A stretch of 6,446 bases of DNA from Verrucomicrobiota bacterium (lineage in GTDB: Bacteria; Verrucomicrobiota; Verrucomicrobiia; Limisphaerales; UBA9464), in assembly GCA_017302195.1 (NCBI GenBank), contig JAFLEG010000038.1:7190-13635 (forward strand), read 5' to 3'. The notes beneath the pieces were generated by a model, which was not told the origin of the DNA, made no database searches, and saw nothing but the letters and a program-made list of their open reading frames with translations. Positions 1 to 6,446 of this stretch are shown in pieces (position 1 is the stretch's first letter; every line of letters starts with the position of its first letter). The translations under genes and the position numbers were made by a program.

Positions 1-1918
1 CCCCGGCGCCGGCCACGGCCTGCTCCAGCTTCCGGCCGTCGGCCACCTTCGCGACGGTGTCCACGGCGGCAAGATGTGCGGCGGCCTGCTTCCGGTAGGG
101 TTCGAGGGCCTCCGGCTTGAGCAGGAACTTCACGCACTGGGCCGACAGCTCTCCGAGCTGGGTGGCCACGGCCTGTTCCAGCGCCCCGACGGCGGCGAGG
201 TCCACGTAGCGGACCTCGCGCGTGGTGATCAGTTCGCCGCGGAGGTGTCGGAGCGCGGCGAGGTTGTGGACGAAGTCCTCCAGCTTGGAGAACGCGGCCC
301 GCCGCGCCGCCTGGAAGCGCTCCTCGCAGCGCTTCTTCACGTCGGCCAGGCGCAGCACCGCCTCATGCTGGAGCCGGCGAACCTTGGCAAACTCATCCAC
401 CGCCTTGTCCGCAATCTCGCGGAGCTGCTGGAGCGCGTCCTGGATCTGGAACCCCTCCGCGCTCGTCAGCCACGGATGGGCATCGAGCATCCCCGTGCAC
501 CGCCGGACGAGGTCGGAATACAGCTCGGCGTAGGGCGTGTCCTTGCCGGCGAGGGTCAGCACCTCGTTGCCCTCGGCCAGGCAGCGGACGACCTCCTTGT
601 TGCCGACCTGGTAGAGATAGGCGTCCTTTTGGCCGGCCGGCTCATGGCCGAGCTGGTAGAAGGGGGTCTGGCGCAACTGGACCTGATGGTGCTTCTGCGG
701 CACGTCATCCGACCGGAACAGGATGAGCTGACCGTTCGGGAACAGCGCGAAGCCATGGCAGGCGATGCGCTCCTCCACCTGCTGGGCGATCAACCGGTAG
801 GGCATCAGCACGTATTCCCCGGAGGCGCGCCCGTGGAAGACGTAGAGGGAATCCTCCCCGTTGGGCGAAGGGACGATCCGCTCCAGCACCAGGCCGGTCT
901 CCCTGGCGTCGAAGCGCTTCAGCTCGCCGGTGCCCAGATAGTAGCCGTCGGGGAAGATCAGCCCGTGATCCTCCGGCAACCGCACGCAGGAATCGCCGAG
1001 GGAATCCACACGGACCACGGACCGCAGTTTCTCGTTGAAGATGAAGAAGCGCGCCGCGGTTTCCTTGTAGGGACGGATCCGGAGCAGGATCAGGTGGTCG
1101 AGTTCCGCAAAGCCGATCTCGGCGTCGTCCACCTTCTGGTGCCGGTCGTCCACCGGCTCGGAGTAGATGCCCTCGCCGGTCGCGGTGTTGTCCTCGACCT
1201 TGATGGTGAGGTCGCCGCCGACGCACTCGACAAAGACCCGCTCCGCAATGGACACGTGCGGATGATCCCCATAGCGGTAGGACTCCCGGTCGGGAGTCTG
1301 CCATCGGAAATCGAGCGCGGGCGGATAGCCGACGCGCCGGTATTCCGACTCCGCACGGCCGTCGAGATAGCGCAGGTTGCCGTCGTTGAAGGCCCACTTG
1401 AAGACGGCGTAGTCGTTGAGCGAGGCGCCCGTGCCGAACTTGGCGTAGAGATTCCCCCCGATCACCGCGAACTTCCGGAACGCGGTCTTCTCATAGACGT
1501 TGTAGAGGCGCTTGAAGTCGGCGACGAACTGCTTGTCCTGCAGCGGCTCCAGGGACTCCTCCTGAAACCCGCCGGTGGCCTCGTCGCGGCGGTAGATCGC
1601 AAAGACGTCCGCCAGATCCATCTCTTTCTTGAGTCCGAACCGGACATTGAAGGCAAAGAGGAACCGTCCGTGCCCCAACTGGACCATGTCGCGCGGGATG
1701 CAGTTGTGCGCGGTGGTGATCCGGTCGGCCTGGAGCAGCCGTGATTCGATCCGCCCGAAGACCTCCTGCCGCCGCGCATCCAGGCGTCCCATGCGCTCGC
1801 GCAGCGTCGCCGAGCAGGCCGCCAGCCGTTGCCGGATGATCTCATACGTCGCGCCGGCAAGGGCGGAGGGCTGCGCCGGCGCGGGTTCGAGTGGTCCGGA
1901 TGGAGCGGGTTCAGCCAT
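1..1918 (-). CDS. DNA repair ATPase-like protein (DUF3686-AAA type), N-terminal 639 residues, cut by the left window edge
   Basis: The reading frame starts at ATG 1918 and stays open for 639 codons to base 1, so stop codon and C-terminus lie outside the window. The sequence matches my memory of the N-terminal region of the large bacterial proteins annotated 'DNA repair ATPase' (DUF3686 followed by an AAA ATPase, often well over 1,500 residues). Recognisable stretches are NCIPRDMVQLGH (about residue 72), FGLKKEMDLADVFAIY (about 93), HPHVSIAERVFVE and GGDLTIKVEDNT (about 220-245), RIRPYKETAARFFIFNEKL, DHGLIFPDGYYL, SPNGEDSLYVF and QKHHQVQLRQTPFYQLG. After about residue 480 the chain turns into charged, probably helical or coiled-coil sequence. 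The ATPase motifs (Walker A/B) would be further on and cannot be checked here. No signal peptide or membrane segment is seen. No clear Shine-Dalgarno precedes the ATG; the start was chosen because similarity begins soon after it. The family's role is poorly known and the DNA-repair label is weak. A flotillin gene lies upstream on the same strand. Confidence 0.85.
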   Translation of the reverse strand, partial: MAEPAPSGPLEPAPAQPSALAGATYEIIRQRLAACSATLRERMGRLDARRQEVFGRIESRLLQADRITTAHNCIPRDMVQLGHGRFLFAFNVRFGLKKEMDLADVFAIYRRDEATGGFQEESLEPLQDKQFVADFKRLYNVYEKTAFRKFAVIGGNLYAKFGTGASLNDYAVFKWAFNDGNLRYLDGRAESEYRRVGYPPALDFRWQTPDRESYRYGDHPHVSIAERVFVECVGGDLTIKVEDNTATGEGIYSEPVDDRHQKVDDAEIGFAELDHLILLRIRPYKETAARFFIFNEKLRSVVRVDSLGDSCVRLPEDHGLIFPDGYYLGTGELKRFDARETGLVLERIVPSPNGEDSLYVFHGRASGEYVLMPYRLIAQQVEERIACHGFALFPNGQLILFRSDDVPQKHHQVQLRQTPFYQLGHEPAGQKDAYLYQVGNKEVVRCLAEGNEVLTLAGKDTPYAELYSDLVRRCTGMLDAHPWLTSAEGFQIQDALQQLREIADKAVDEFAKVRRLQHEAVLRLADVKKRCEERFQAARRAAFSKLEDFVHNLAALRHLRGELITTREVRYVDLAAVGALEQAVATQLGELSAQCVKFLLKPEALEPYRKQAAAHLAAVDTVAKVADGRKLEQAVAGAG

Positions 1919-2370
1919 GAGACGGCGGGAAAATCCGGGATGCGAAGGGCGGATGAGCGGCCGGGTTGCGGCCTGAAGGGCTGCCAACCACTGCCCGGGG
2001 AGTGGCGCGAGGCATCCGAACGGTATCGGGAAGGTGCGGAGCACCGACAGACCGTAGCCCACAGCGTGAGCTGTGGGTTTCGCAGGAAAGGGAGCCAAGC
2101 CCCGGAGGGGCGAAAGAATGTTTGGTCCAGAACATCAGGGGCACGCTCTGCCGCCCCATCGGGGCTGGAATGTTGATGGTGACGGTGAACCACAGCTCAC
2201 GCTGTGGGCTACCTTCTTTCGGCGCCCCGCGCCTGAGGACAAAGGCCGAAGTAGGGTTGGAAGCCTCACCACAAGATAATCTGAAGGGATTGAAGTGGAC
2301 CCTTCTGGCAGAGACACAGGTCTCTCACCGGAGATCCAACGATGGCCTGCATCCTCATGATTCCTGCAAA
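1919..2370. other. 452-bp intergenic gap between flotillin and ATPase genes
   Basis: No convincing gene is found; the short frames here translate repeat sequence. The central part is the palindromic repeat listed separately. Nearer the flotillin stop there is a small perfect stem at 2310-2325 (AGAGAC, loop ACAG, GTCTCT) without a T-run in either direction, so it is not a convincing intrinsic terminator. I could not find a credible -35/-10 pair ahead of the ATPase ATG at 1918. The gap is unusually large if the two genes are one operon. Confidence 0.7.
2032..2234. repeat. Composite palindromic repeat (REP-like), 203 bp with 45-bp inverted arms
   Basis: The arms 2032-2076 and 2190-2234 are inverted copies matching at 39 of 45 positions, with a perfect 23-bp core (2054-2076 against 2190-2212). 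Each core is itself a hairpin: CCCACAGC-gtga-GCTGTGGG at the left, and its reverse complement, one base pair shorter, at the right. Between the arms are two more hairpins of one type: GCCCC-gga-GGGGC at 2099-2111 and GCCCC-atc-GGGGC at 2153-2165, each followed within a few bases by GAATGTT. The element therefore nests small hairpins inside a large inverted repeat. Such architecture is typical of REP/BIME-like dispersed elements mobilised or maintained by RAYT-type transposases. No such gene is in the window, so that link is inference. In RNA it could fold strongly and affect transcription between the flanking genes. Confidence 0.8.
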
Positions 2371-4527
2371 TCACCCCCGCACGACCGTCTCCGCCTTCGC
2401 GTCACCCAGCCCTCTCTGCTTCACCGTCGCCAGCGCCATCCGGAGGGTTTCCTTCACGCCCGCGTCGTCGGTGGAGGCGATGAGTTTGGCGAGCAGCGCC
2501 GAGAGGGTCAGGTTCTTCAGGTCTTCGGACGGGATGCCGAAGTCCGCCACCCATTGGCGGATGCGGGCCTTGAACTGTTCCGGATCCCCGGTGAAGAAGG
2601 TCTCCTTGACGTCGGTTAGGGTGGCGCTGTTCTGCACCAGGCGGTCCACCGACTTCCCGGCGCCGATGCTGCGGACGATCTTCTCGAAGAAGTCATTCTC
2701 GCCGCCCACGATATCGATCCTGGCGTTCTTGAGCGCCTCGGAGACGACCGCCGCGTTGGCCTGGGCCACCTCGCGCTGGACCTGGATGGCGGCGAGTTCG
2801 ACGTCGCGCTCCTTCTGGAGGCGGAGCTTGAACTCCTCGTGCTCCTGGCCGGCGGCGTGCAGCAGCTTCATGGCGTCGGCCTTGAGGTGGATGGACTTCG
2901 CCTCCGCGGTCCCGCGGGCCTCGATGCCGGTGGCGACAGCCAGCTCCTTGTCCTTGGTGCCCTCGGCTTCGGCCTGGGCCTGGGTCTCGGTGTTCTCGGC
3001 GACCACCGTGCCCTTGGCCTTGATGACCTCGGCCTCGGCCAGACCGACCTCCTTGATGGCGGCGGCCTCCGACTTGCGGGCGCTGGCCTTGGCCATGGTA
3101 ACCTTGGCTTCGGCCAGTCCCCGGGCGGCCTCGCGGGCGGCGGTCCCTTCGGCCTCCTGTTCGGCGGCGTGACGCCGCTTGTCGGCGACCTTGGCTTCGG
3201 CGTCGGCCGTGGTCTGGAGACGCTCGGCATCCCGCAGGGCGGCCTCGCGCCCGGCCTCGGCGGCGGTGATGGTCCTGATCTTCTCGGCCTCGGCGAGATT
3301 GCGTTCGACCTCCTTCTGCGCCTCGGAGGCAACCACCTTCTCGGTCTGGTCCTTCTTGGCGTTCATCTCCGCCTCAATGAGGGTGACCTCGCGGACGCGC
3401 TCGGCGGTCATGCGGGCCTCGATGTTGCGCTTCTCTTCCTCCTGCTGGGTGACCGCCTTCTGCTCGGCGACGACCGTGGCGCGCTTCCGCTCCACCTCGA
3501 CGGCGGCCTCGTTGACCTTCACCTCCCGGTCCATCTCGGCGAGCGACACGGTGCGCTCGCGCCGCACCCGCGCCTCCTCGCCTTCCTGCACGGCCTCCTG
3601 TTCCAGCCGCTGCTTCTCCTTCTTCACCGTGTACTCGCGTTCCTGCACGGCGCGGTTCATGTCCTCGGTGCGCAGGCGGATGGCCTCCTCGGCCTCCAGC
3701 CGCTTGGCCTCGACCTCCTGGCGCCGGGCCTCGATGACCTTGCGGGCCTCGGCCTCCTCGTTGGCCTTCACCTCGTTGATGGCCCGGGTCTGCCTGGCGG
3801 TGTCCTCCTCGTTGCGACGCTTCTGCTCGCGCTTGGCGATGTCGGCGTCGGCATTCTCCTTCTCCACCTGCACCTGCGCGCGCTGGGAAAATTCGTTGGC
3901 GCTGACCCGTTCGCGCTGGGTGATTTCGGTGATCTTCCGGATGCCCTCGGAATCCAGCACGTTGCTGGGGTCGTGCTGGTCCAGCGGGGTCTGCTCCAGA
4001 TAGTCAATGGCCACGTCCTGGAGGAAAAAGCCGTCCAGATCCTTGCCGATGGTGGCCTGGATCTCCTCGCGGAACTTGATGCGCTCGGTGAAGAGCTCGT
4101 GGAACTCCATCTGCTTGCCGGCGGTCTTGAGGGCCTCGGAGAACTTCGCCTCGAACAACTCGCGGAGCTGGGCCATGTCCGACACCCGCTCGACGCCGAG
4201 CATCTGGGAGACCTTCTTCACGCTGTCCACGGTCGCCTCGACGCGGATGTAGAAGGCCACGGAGATGTCGGCGCGGATGTTGTCCTTGCACACCAGGCCA
4301 TCCTTGCCCTTGCGGTGGATCTCCAGCTTCTTCACCGAGATGTCCATCTCCTCGAAGTTCTGCACCAGCGGCAGGCGGATCATGTAGTCGAAGGCAACCC
4401 GCAGGCCGCCCAACCCGACGCTGATGCCGGCCTTGCCGGGATGGATCTTGCGGATGCAGATCATGATGAAAACCGCGACCACCAGGAGCACGGCGATCAC
4501 GCCGACAGTGATGAGGATGGGAAACAT
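2371..4527 (-). CDS. Flotillin-like SPFH/Band 7 membrane protein (YqiK-type), 718 aa
   Basis: Residues 2-25 form one hydrophobic membrane segment (FPILITVGVIAVLLVVAVF). An SPFH/Band 7 domain follows at about 26-190, with DNIRADISVAFYIRVE, the SVKKVSQMLG helix and a DLDGFFLQDVAIDYLEQT end typical of flotillins. Residues 200-600 are an extremely Glu/Ala/Lys/Arg-rich coiled coil with many 'AEAE/EAR' units. A conserved flotillin-like tail starts near 602 (ARIDIVGGENDFFEKIV, then SVDRLVQNSATLTDVKETFF). Flotillins oligomerise on the cytoplasmic membrane and organise membrane microdomains; the exact role here is unknown. At 718 residues it is clearly longer than E. coli YqiK (about 550), mostly through the coiled coil. 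I chose ATG 4527 because the membrane segment begins at once; an in-frame TTG at 4605 would add 26 polar, proline-rich residues ahead of it and is less likely. No good Shine-Dalgarno is visible at either start. The DUF3686-type ATPase gene lies 452 bp downstream on the same strand. Confidence 0.9.
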   Translation of the reverse strand: MFPILITVGVIAVLLVVAVFIMICIRKIHPGKAGISVGLGGLRVAFDYMIRLPLVQNFEEMDISVKKLEIHRKGKDGLVCKDNIRADISVAFYIRVEATVDSVKKVSQMLGVERVSDMAQLRELFEAKFSEALKTAGKQMEFHELFTERIKFREEIQATIGKDLDGFFLQDVAIDYLEQTPLDQHDPSNVLDSEGIRKITEITQRERVSANEFSQRAQVQVEKENADADIAKREQKRRNEEDTARQTRAINEVKANEEAEARKVIEARRQEVEAKRLEAEEAIRLRTEDMNRAVQEREYTVKKEKQRLEQEAVQEGEEARVRRERTVSLAEMDREVKVNEAAVEVERKRATVVAEQKAVTQQEEEKRNIEARMTAERVREVTLIEAEMNAKKDQTEKVVASEAQKEVERNLAEAEKIRTITAAEAGREAALRDAERLQTTADAEAKVADKRRHAAEQEAEGTAAREAARGLAEAKVTMAKASARKSEAAAIKEVGLAEAEVIKAKGTVVAENTETQAQAEAEGTKDKELAVATGIEARGTAEAKSIHLKADAMKLLHAAGQEHEEFKLRLQKERDVELAAIQVQREVAQANAAVVSEALKNARIDIVGGENDFFEKIVRSIGAGKSVDRLVQNSATLTDVKETFFTGDPEQFKARIRQWVADFGIPSEDLKNLTLSALLAKLIASTDDAGVKETLRMALATVKQRGLGDAKAETVVRG

Positions 4528-4795
4528 GGGCGGTGTGGGCTTGGAACGGGGTTGGGTCGGGTAGGTGCGTCGTGCCAGATTCCCGGCCTTCCTCGAAGAC
4601 AGCAACGGAGGGTCGGCTCGGGACCACCATGGAGTACCCCGCGGCGACCGCGTGCGGCCAGTGCGAAATGCACCGGGTGTTTGTAATCGGCGTCTCCCGG
4701 TTCCTGGCGGGTCGAGGTTTCACGGACTTCTCGCAACGAAAGAAAATGCCCTTGCCTCATGCCGCTCTGGCAGTCTCAATCCCGGTCCTTTCTGC
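4528..4795. other. Divergent spacer between flotillin start and tRNA-Phe
   Basis: This 268-bp spacer should hold the promoter of the flotillin gene (leftward) and of the tRNA (rightward). I see no convincing sigma-70-type promoter for the flotillin gene. On the plus strand, TTGCCT near 4754 followed 17 bases later by CTCAAT is a poor candidate for the tRNA promoter. No real small gene is evident. Confidence 0.4.
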
Positions 4796-4871
<76 letters not shown>

Positions 4872-4947
4872 AACTGTTCAGCAACAACGGCTTACGTATC
4901 AATCAATGGCTTTGGCTCCTAGAAAAGTGTACGCGGAGCTTCGTGCC

Positions 4948-4950
4948 TGA
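4948..4950. repeat. Target site duplication TGA, left copy
   Basis: TGA directly abuts the left IS end. The same TGA follows the right IS end at 5842-5844. A 3-bp TNA duplication is known for some IS5-family groups. Confidence 0.75.
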
Positions 4951-4967
4951 GAGCCTGTTTTAGAAAG
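4951..4967 (+). repeat. Left terminal inverted repeat of the IS
   Basis: The 17-base sequence GAGCCTGTTTTAGAAAG is matched perfectly in inverted orientation at 5825-5841. Pairing stops at base 4968. Confidence 0.93.
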
Positions 4968-4983
4968 GGGGAATCCCGTGGGA

Positions 4984-5767
4984 TCAGGCGAGGCGGCGGA
5001 GCATGATTCGTATCATGGCGAGAGTGATCCAAGATTCGGCGACGGGGATCGCCGTTGCGTAGTCGCGCACCAGACGGCTTGCTTCATGAGCCAGCCAAAG
5101 GTCCGTTCGACGACCCGGCGGCGGGGCAGGACTGTAAATCCACGCCGCCCCGCAATCAGGCATACCACCTGGACGTGAAGTTTGGGTCGCCGGGCGCGAA
5201 CCCACTGGGCGAACGCCTCGCCGCAGTAGCCGCCGTCCACCCACAGCAGACGCGGCCAGCGGCACCAGGCCAGGATCGAGCCCAGCAGTTGCCGGGCGCC
5301 CTCGCGCTCGGGGGACATCGGCCGTCGTGACGCAGACTCCCAGGACAAGCACCAATGTGTCCAACAGCAGGTGGCGCTTGCGCCCCTTGGTCTCCTTGGC
5401 GGCGTCGTAACCGCGAGGCCCGGAGTGATCGGAAGATCGGACCGTCTGACTGTCCAGAATGGCTGCGGTGGGACGGGACCGTTTACCGGCCTTTTCCCGG
5501 ACCAGAGCGCGCAACCGATTGTGGACTTGGGGCCAGACTCCCGACAGCCGCCACCGCCTGAACCACCCGTAAACCGTCTGCCATGGGCCAAATTCCTTGG
5601 GCAGCAGACGCCACTGACAGCCCGAGCGCAACCCATAGAATATTGCGTTGAGGATCTGTCGGGCCGGGGTGGGCGGCCGTCCCCTGGTCTTGGGGGGTCG
5701 GCAGCAGCGGTTCCATCACGGCCCACTGGGCCGCACTCATGTCGGTCGGATAGTCGATTGCCTCCAT
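4984..5767 (-). pseudogene. IS5-family transposase, split over three frames by three 1-bp indels
   Basis: Translation starts at ATG 5767 (MEAIDYPTDMSAAQWAVMEPLLPTP) and would end at the stop at 4984-4986 (ITLAMIRIMLRRLA). Between them the protein changes frame three times. (1) At the C6 run read on the minus strand (plus bases 5692-5697), one C too many breaks PTPKTRGRPPTPARQILN. (2) At the C5 run at 5310-5314, one C too many breaks TTADVPEREGARQLLG. (3) Near 5080-5081 one base is missing, breaking WLMK-SRLVRDY. Two extra bases and one lost base restore the frame; correcting them gives exactly 260 residues, normal for the group. In the reconstruction the DDE residues are all present: D105 (ILDSQTV), D177 (WVDGGY) and E220 (VVERTFGW). 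One oddity is Arg for the usual Trp in RRWVVERTF. As written no active enzyme can be made from one frame. Programmed frameshifting is known in relatives, but three sites make it an unlikely explanation. Confidence 0.9.
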
Positions 5768-5824
5768 CCGCCCTTCTTCCCACCACCCACGGGACAGCCA
5801 TTGTCCGCCCCCTCCATTACTCTT

Positions 5825-5841
5825 CTTTCTAAAACAGGCTC
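5825..5841 (-). repeat. Right terminal inverted repeat of the IS
   Basis: This is the reverse complement of the left end, 17 of 17 bases, and lies 57 bases upstream of the transposase ATG at 5767. Confidence 0.93.
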
Positions 5842-5844
5842 TGA
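5842..5844. repeat. Target site duplication TGA, right copy
   Basis: This TGA matches the one at 4948-4950 directly outside the other IS end. Confidence 0.75.
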
Positions 5845-6084
5845 GGAATTGACGCGCGGCAGCCCTCGCGATTGCGGGATTCTGAATTTCGAGTGAGACA
5901 TCGCGCTAGCCCGACTTTCGCAACTGGGTAGGGACTTTCGGAAAGTTGGGGACAGTTTCGGAGTGGGAAGTGGGGATTTCTGTGGAAACTGGAGGATTTG
6001 ATCCGTCTTGAAGGGCGGATCTGGCTGTATTGCAGACCCACCCTCTTGCCGGGGAGGGTGGGGTGTCTGATAGGATTCTGGACC
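5845..6084. other. Non-coding stretch with short repeats and a hairpin
   Basis: No recognisable protein in any frame. There are two near-identical direct units, GACTTTCGCAACTGGG at 5913-5928 and GACTTTCGGAAAGTTGGG at 5933-5950; the second contains the near-palindrome ACTTTC-G-GAAAGT. From about 5930 to 5995 the plus strand is G-rich. A strong hairpin lies at 6033-6069 and is listed separately. Confidence 0.6.
6033..6069. repeat. GC-rich hairpin, 13 bp with a 3-base bulge
   Basis: CAGAC (6033-6037) plus CCACCCTC (6038-6045) pair with GAGGGTGG (6054-6061) and, after a bulge of three bases, GTCTG (6065-6069). The loop is eight bases. There is no T-run on either side, so an intrinsic terminator is unlikely; a REP-like dispersed palindrome is more plausible. 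Confidence 0.6.
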
Positions 6085-6189
6085 GTGTTCCTCCGCTGCC
6101 ATGCACGCAAGAAAAACGGGAAGGTCCATCGGTACTGGAGCATCGCCGAGAGTCGCCGCACCTCCCGGGGGCCGGTCCAGCGGCATGTC
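6085..6189 (+). pseudogene. N-terminal remnant of an IS4/IS1634-like transposase
   Basis: From GTG 6085 about 35 codons read VFLRCHARKKNGKVHRYWSI, then AESRRTSRGPVQRHV. This resembles the N-terminus of transposases that begin MFLR-H-RRKDGK-HRYWS-VE-RR and continue through VQRHVLYLGEIN. Here similarity stops right after VQRHV (about 6189), and the DDE catalytic domain is entirely absent. The frame continues open to 6435 with unrelated, low-information sequence. The fragment is therefore read as the leftover 5' end of a second mobile element after deletion or rearrangement. The GTG may be a changed ATG. I assign the family from recalled sequence similarity, so the exact IS family is uncertain. 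Confidence 0.55.
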
Positions 6190-6446
6190 GGGTATCACGA
6201 GCCTCCCGTACCCGCCCCAGCCACGGGAAACAGCGAGGAACCCAAAAACTCGATCAAGGTGAAGCCTATCGGGGACGACGGACGGGACTTGGGCGGTGTC
6301 CTCATCATCATGCTAGGCAGGAACGGTGTGCGTGAAGTGAACCAGAAATTTTGGGCGTGGCGGGGGCATGGCAGCGCGTGGCGGGCCCTTCCGCGCGTCG
6401 GCGATGCCGGGGTTCTCGGATGGTTCCCGGCATGAAAAGATCGCGT
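6190..6446. other. Terminal stretch without a recognisable gene
   Basis: An open frame continuing from the transposase remnant ends at 6435, but its residues show no known motif and it lacks its own start and ribosome binding site. An ATG at 6432 followed by lysine and arginine codons could open a gene that continues beyond the right edge; five codons are too few to judge. No repeats or RNA genes were found here. Confidence 0.4.

Larger units (their letters stand above)
4951..5841 (-). mobile_element. IS5-family insertion sequence, 891 bp
   Basis: The element is bounded by perfect 17-bp terminal inverted repeats (GAGCCTGTTTTAGAAAG at 4951-4967 and its reverse complement at 5825-5841) and flanked by TGA on both sides. 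It carries one transposase gene on the minus strand that nearly fills it, now frameshifted. Size, ends, 3-bp TNA duplication and the transposase (DUF4096-like N-terminus plus DDE domain) fit the IS5 family, most likely the IS427 or IS1031 groups. The flanks read as continuous non-coding sequence when the element is removed, so it interrupts no recognisable gene. Perfect ends and target duplication suggest a fairly recent insertion. Confidence 0.93.

Noticed and set aside
74..1744. Long plus-strand open frame of 556 codons
   Set aside because: It lies antisense to the ATPase gene, whose minus-strand frame matches a known family throughout; the plus frame is low-complexity and typical of GC-rich antisense shadow.
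2054..2212. CRISPR array
   Set aside because: Only two copies of the core exist, in opposite orientation, with an internally structured interval rather than regular spacers.
2310..2325. Six-bp stem as a terminator for the flotillin gene
   Set aside because: The stem is short and no T-run follows in either direction.
1966..2619. Plus-strand frame of 217 codons across the intergenic gap
   Set aside because: It is composed of repeat sequence and then antisense flotillin C-terminus. Similar peptides occur in both repeat arms because the arms are copies.
4528..4605. N-terminal extension of the flotillin from TTG 4605
   Set aside because: The added 26 residues are polar and proline-rich, with no Shine-Dalgarno, and the ATG at 4527 directly precedes the membrane segment.
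2839..4686. Plus-strand open frame of 615 codons rich in Leu and Gly
   Set aside because: Mirror image of the Glu/Ala-rich flotillin coiled coil on the opposite strand; no domain, and it runs past the flotillin start.
4754..4782. TTGCCT/CTCAAT as the tRNA promoter
   Set aside because: The -10 matches consensus at only half of its bases, and the host's promoter preferences are unknown.

Overview
The window is GC-rich bacterial chromosomal DNA. No taxonomic marker is decisive. The gene pair and the style of the intergenic palindromic repeat resemble genomes of Verrucomicrobiota and relatives (PVC group); this is an impression from recalled sequence patterns, not a search.

Left half (1-4527), minus strand. 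A long flotillin-type (SPFH/Band 7) membrane protein gene (2371-4527) lies upstream of the N-terminal 639 codons of a very large 'DNA repair ATPase' of the DUF3686-AAA type (1-1918), which runs off the left edge. They point the same way but are separated by 452 bp. That gap holds a roughly 200-bp palindromic repeat, with 45-bp inverted arms and at least four short GC-rich hairpins, of the dispersed REP-like kind. The simplest reading is a membrane scaffold working with a large ATPase, possibly in envelope or stress maintenance. The partnership is inferred from gene order only.

Middle (4796-4871), plus strand. There is a complete tRNA-Phe(GAA) with an encoded CCA end.

Right part (4872-6446). 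This is a zone of mobile debris with no intact gene. It contains an 891-bp IS5-family insertion sequence (4951-5841) with perfect 17-bp terminal inverted repeats and a TGA target duplication. Its transposase is split over three frames by three single-base indels that together restore the original frame. To its right are an unassigned stretch with short repeats and a strong hairpin, a 35-codon remnant of the N-terminus of a second (IS4/IS1634-like) transposase, and about 250 bp with no recognisable gene.

No wholly new system is demonstrated. The flotillin/ATPase pair, the composite palindrome between the two genes and the multiply frameshifted but structurally perfect IS deserve the closest look.
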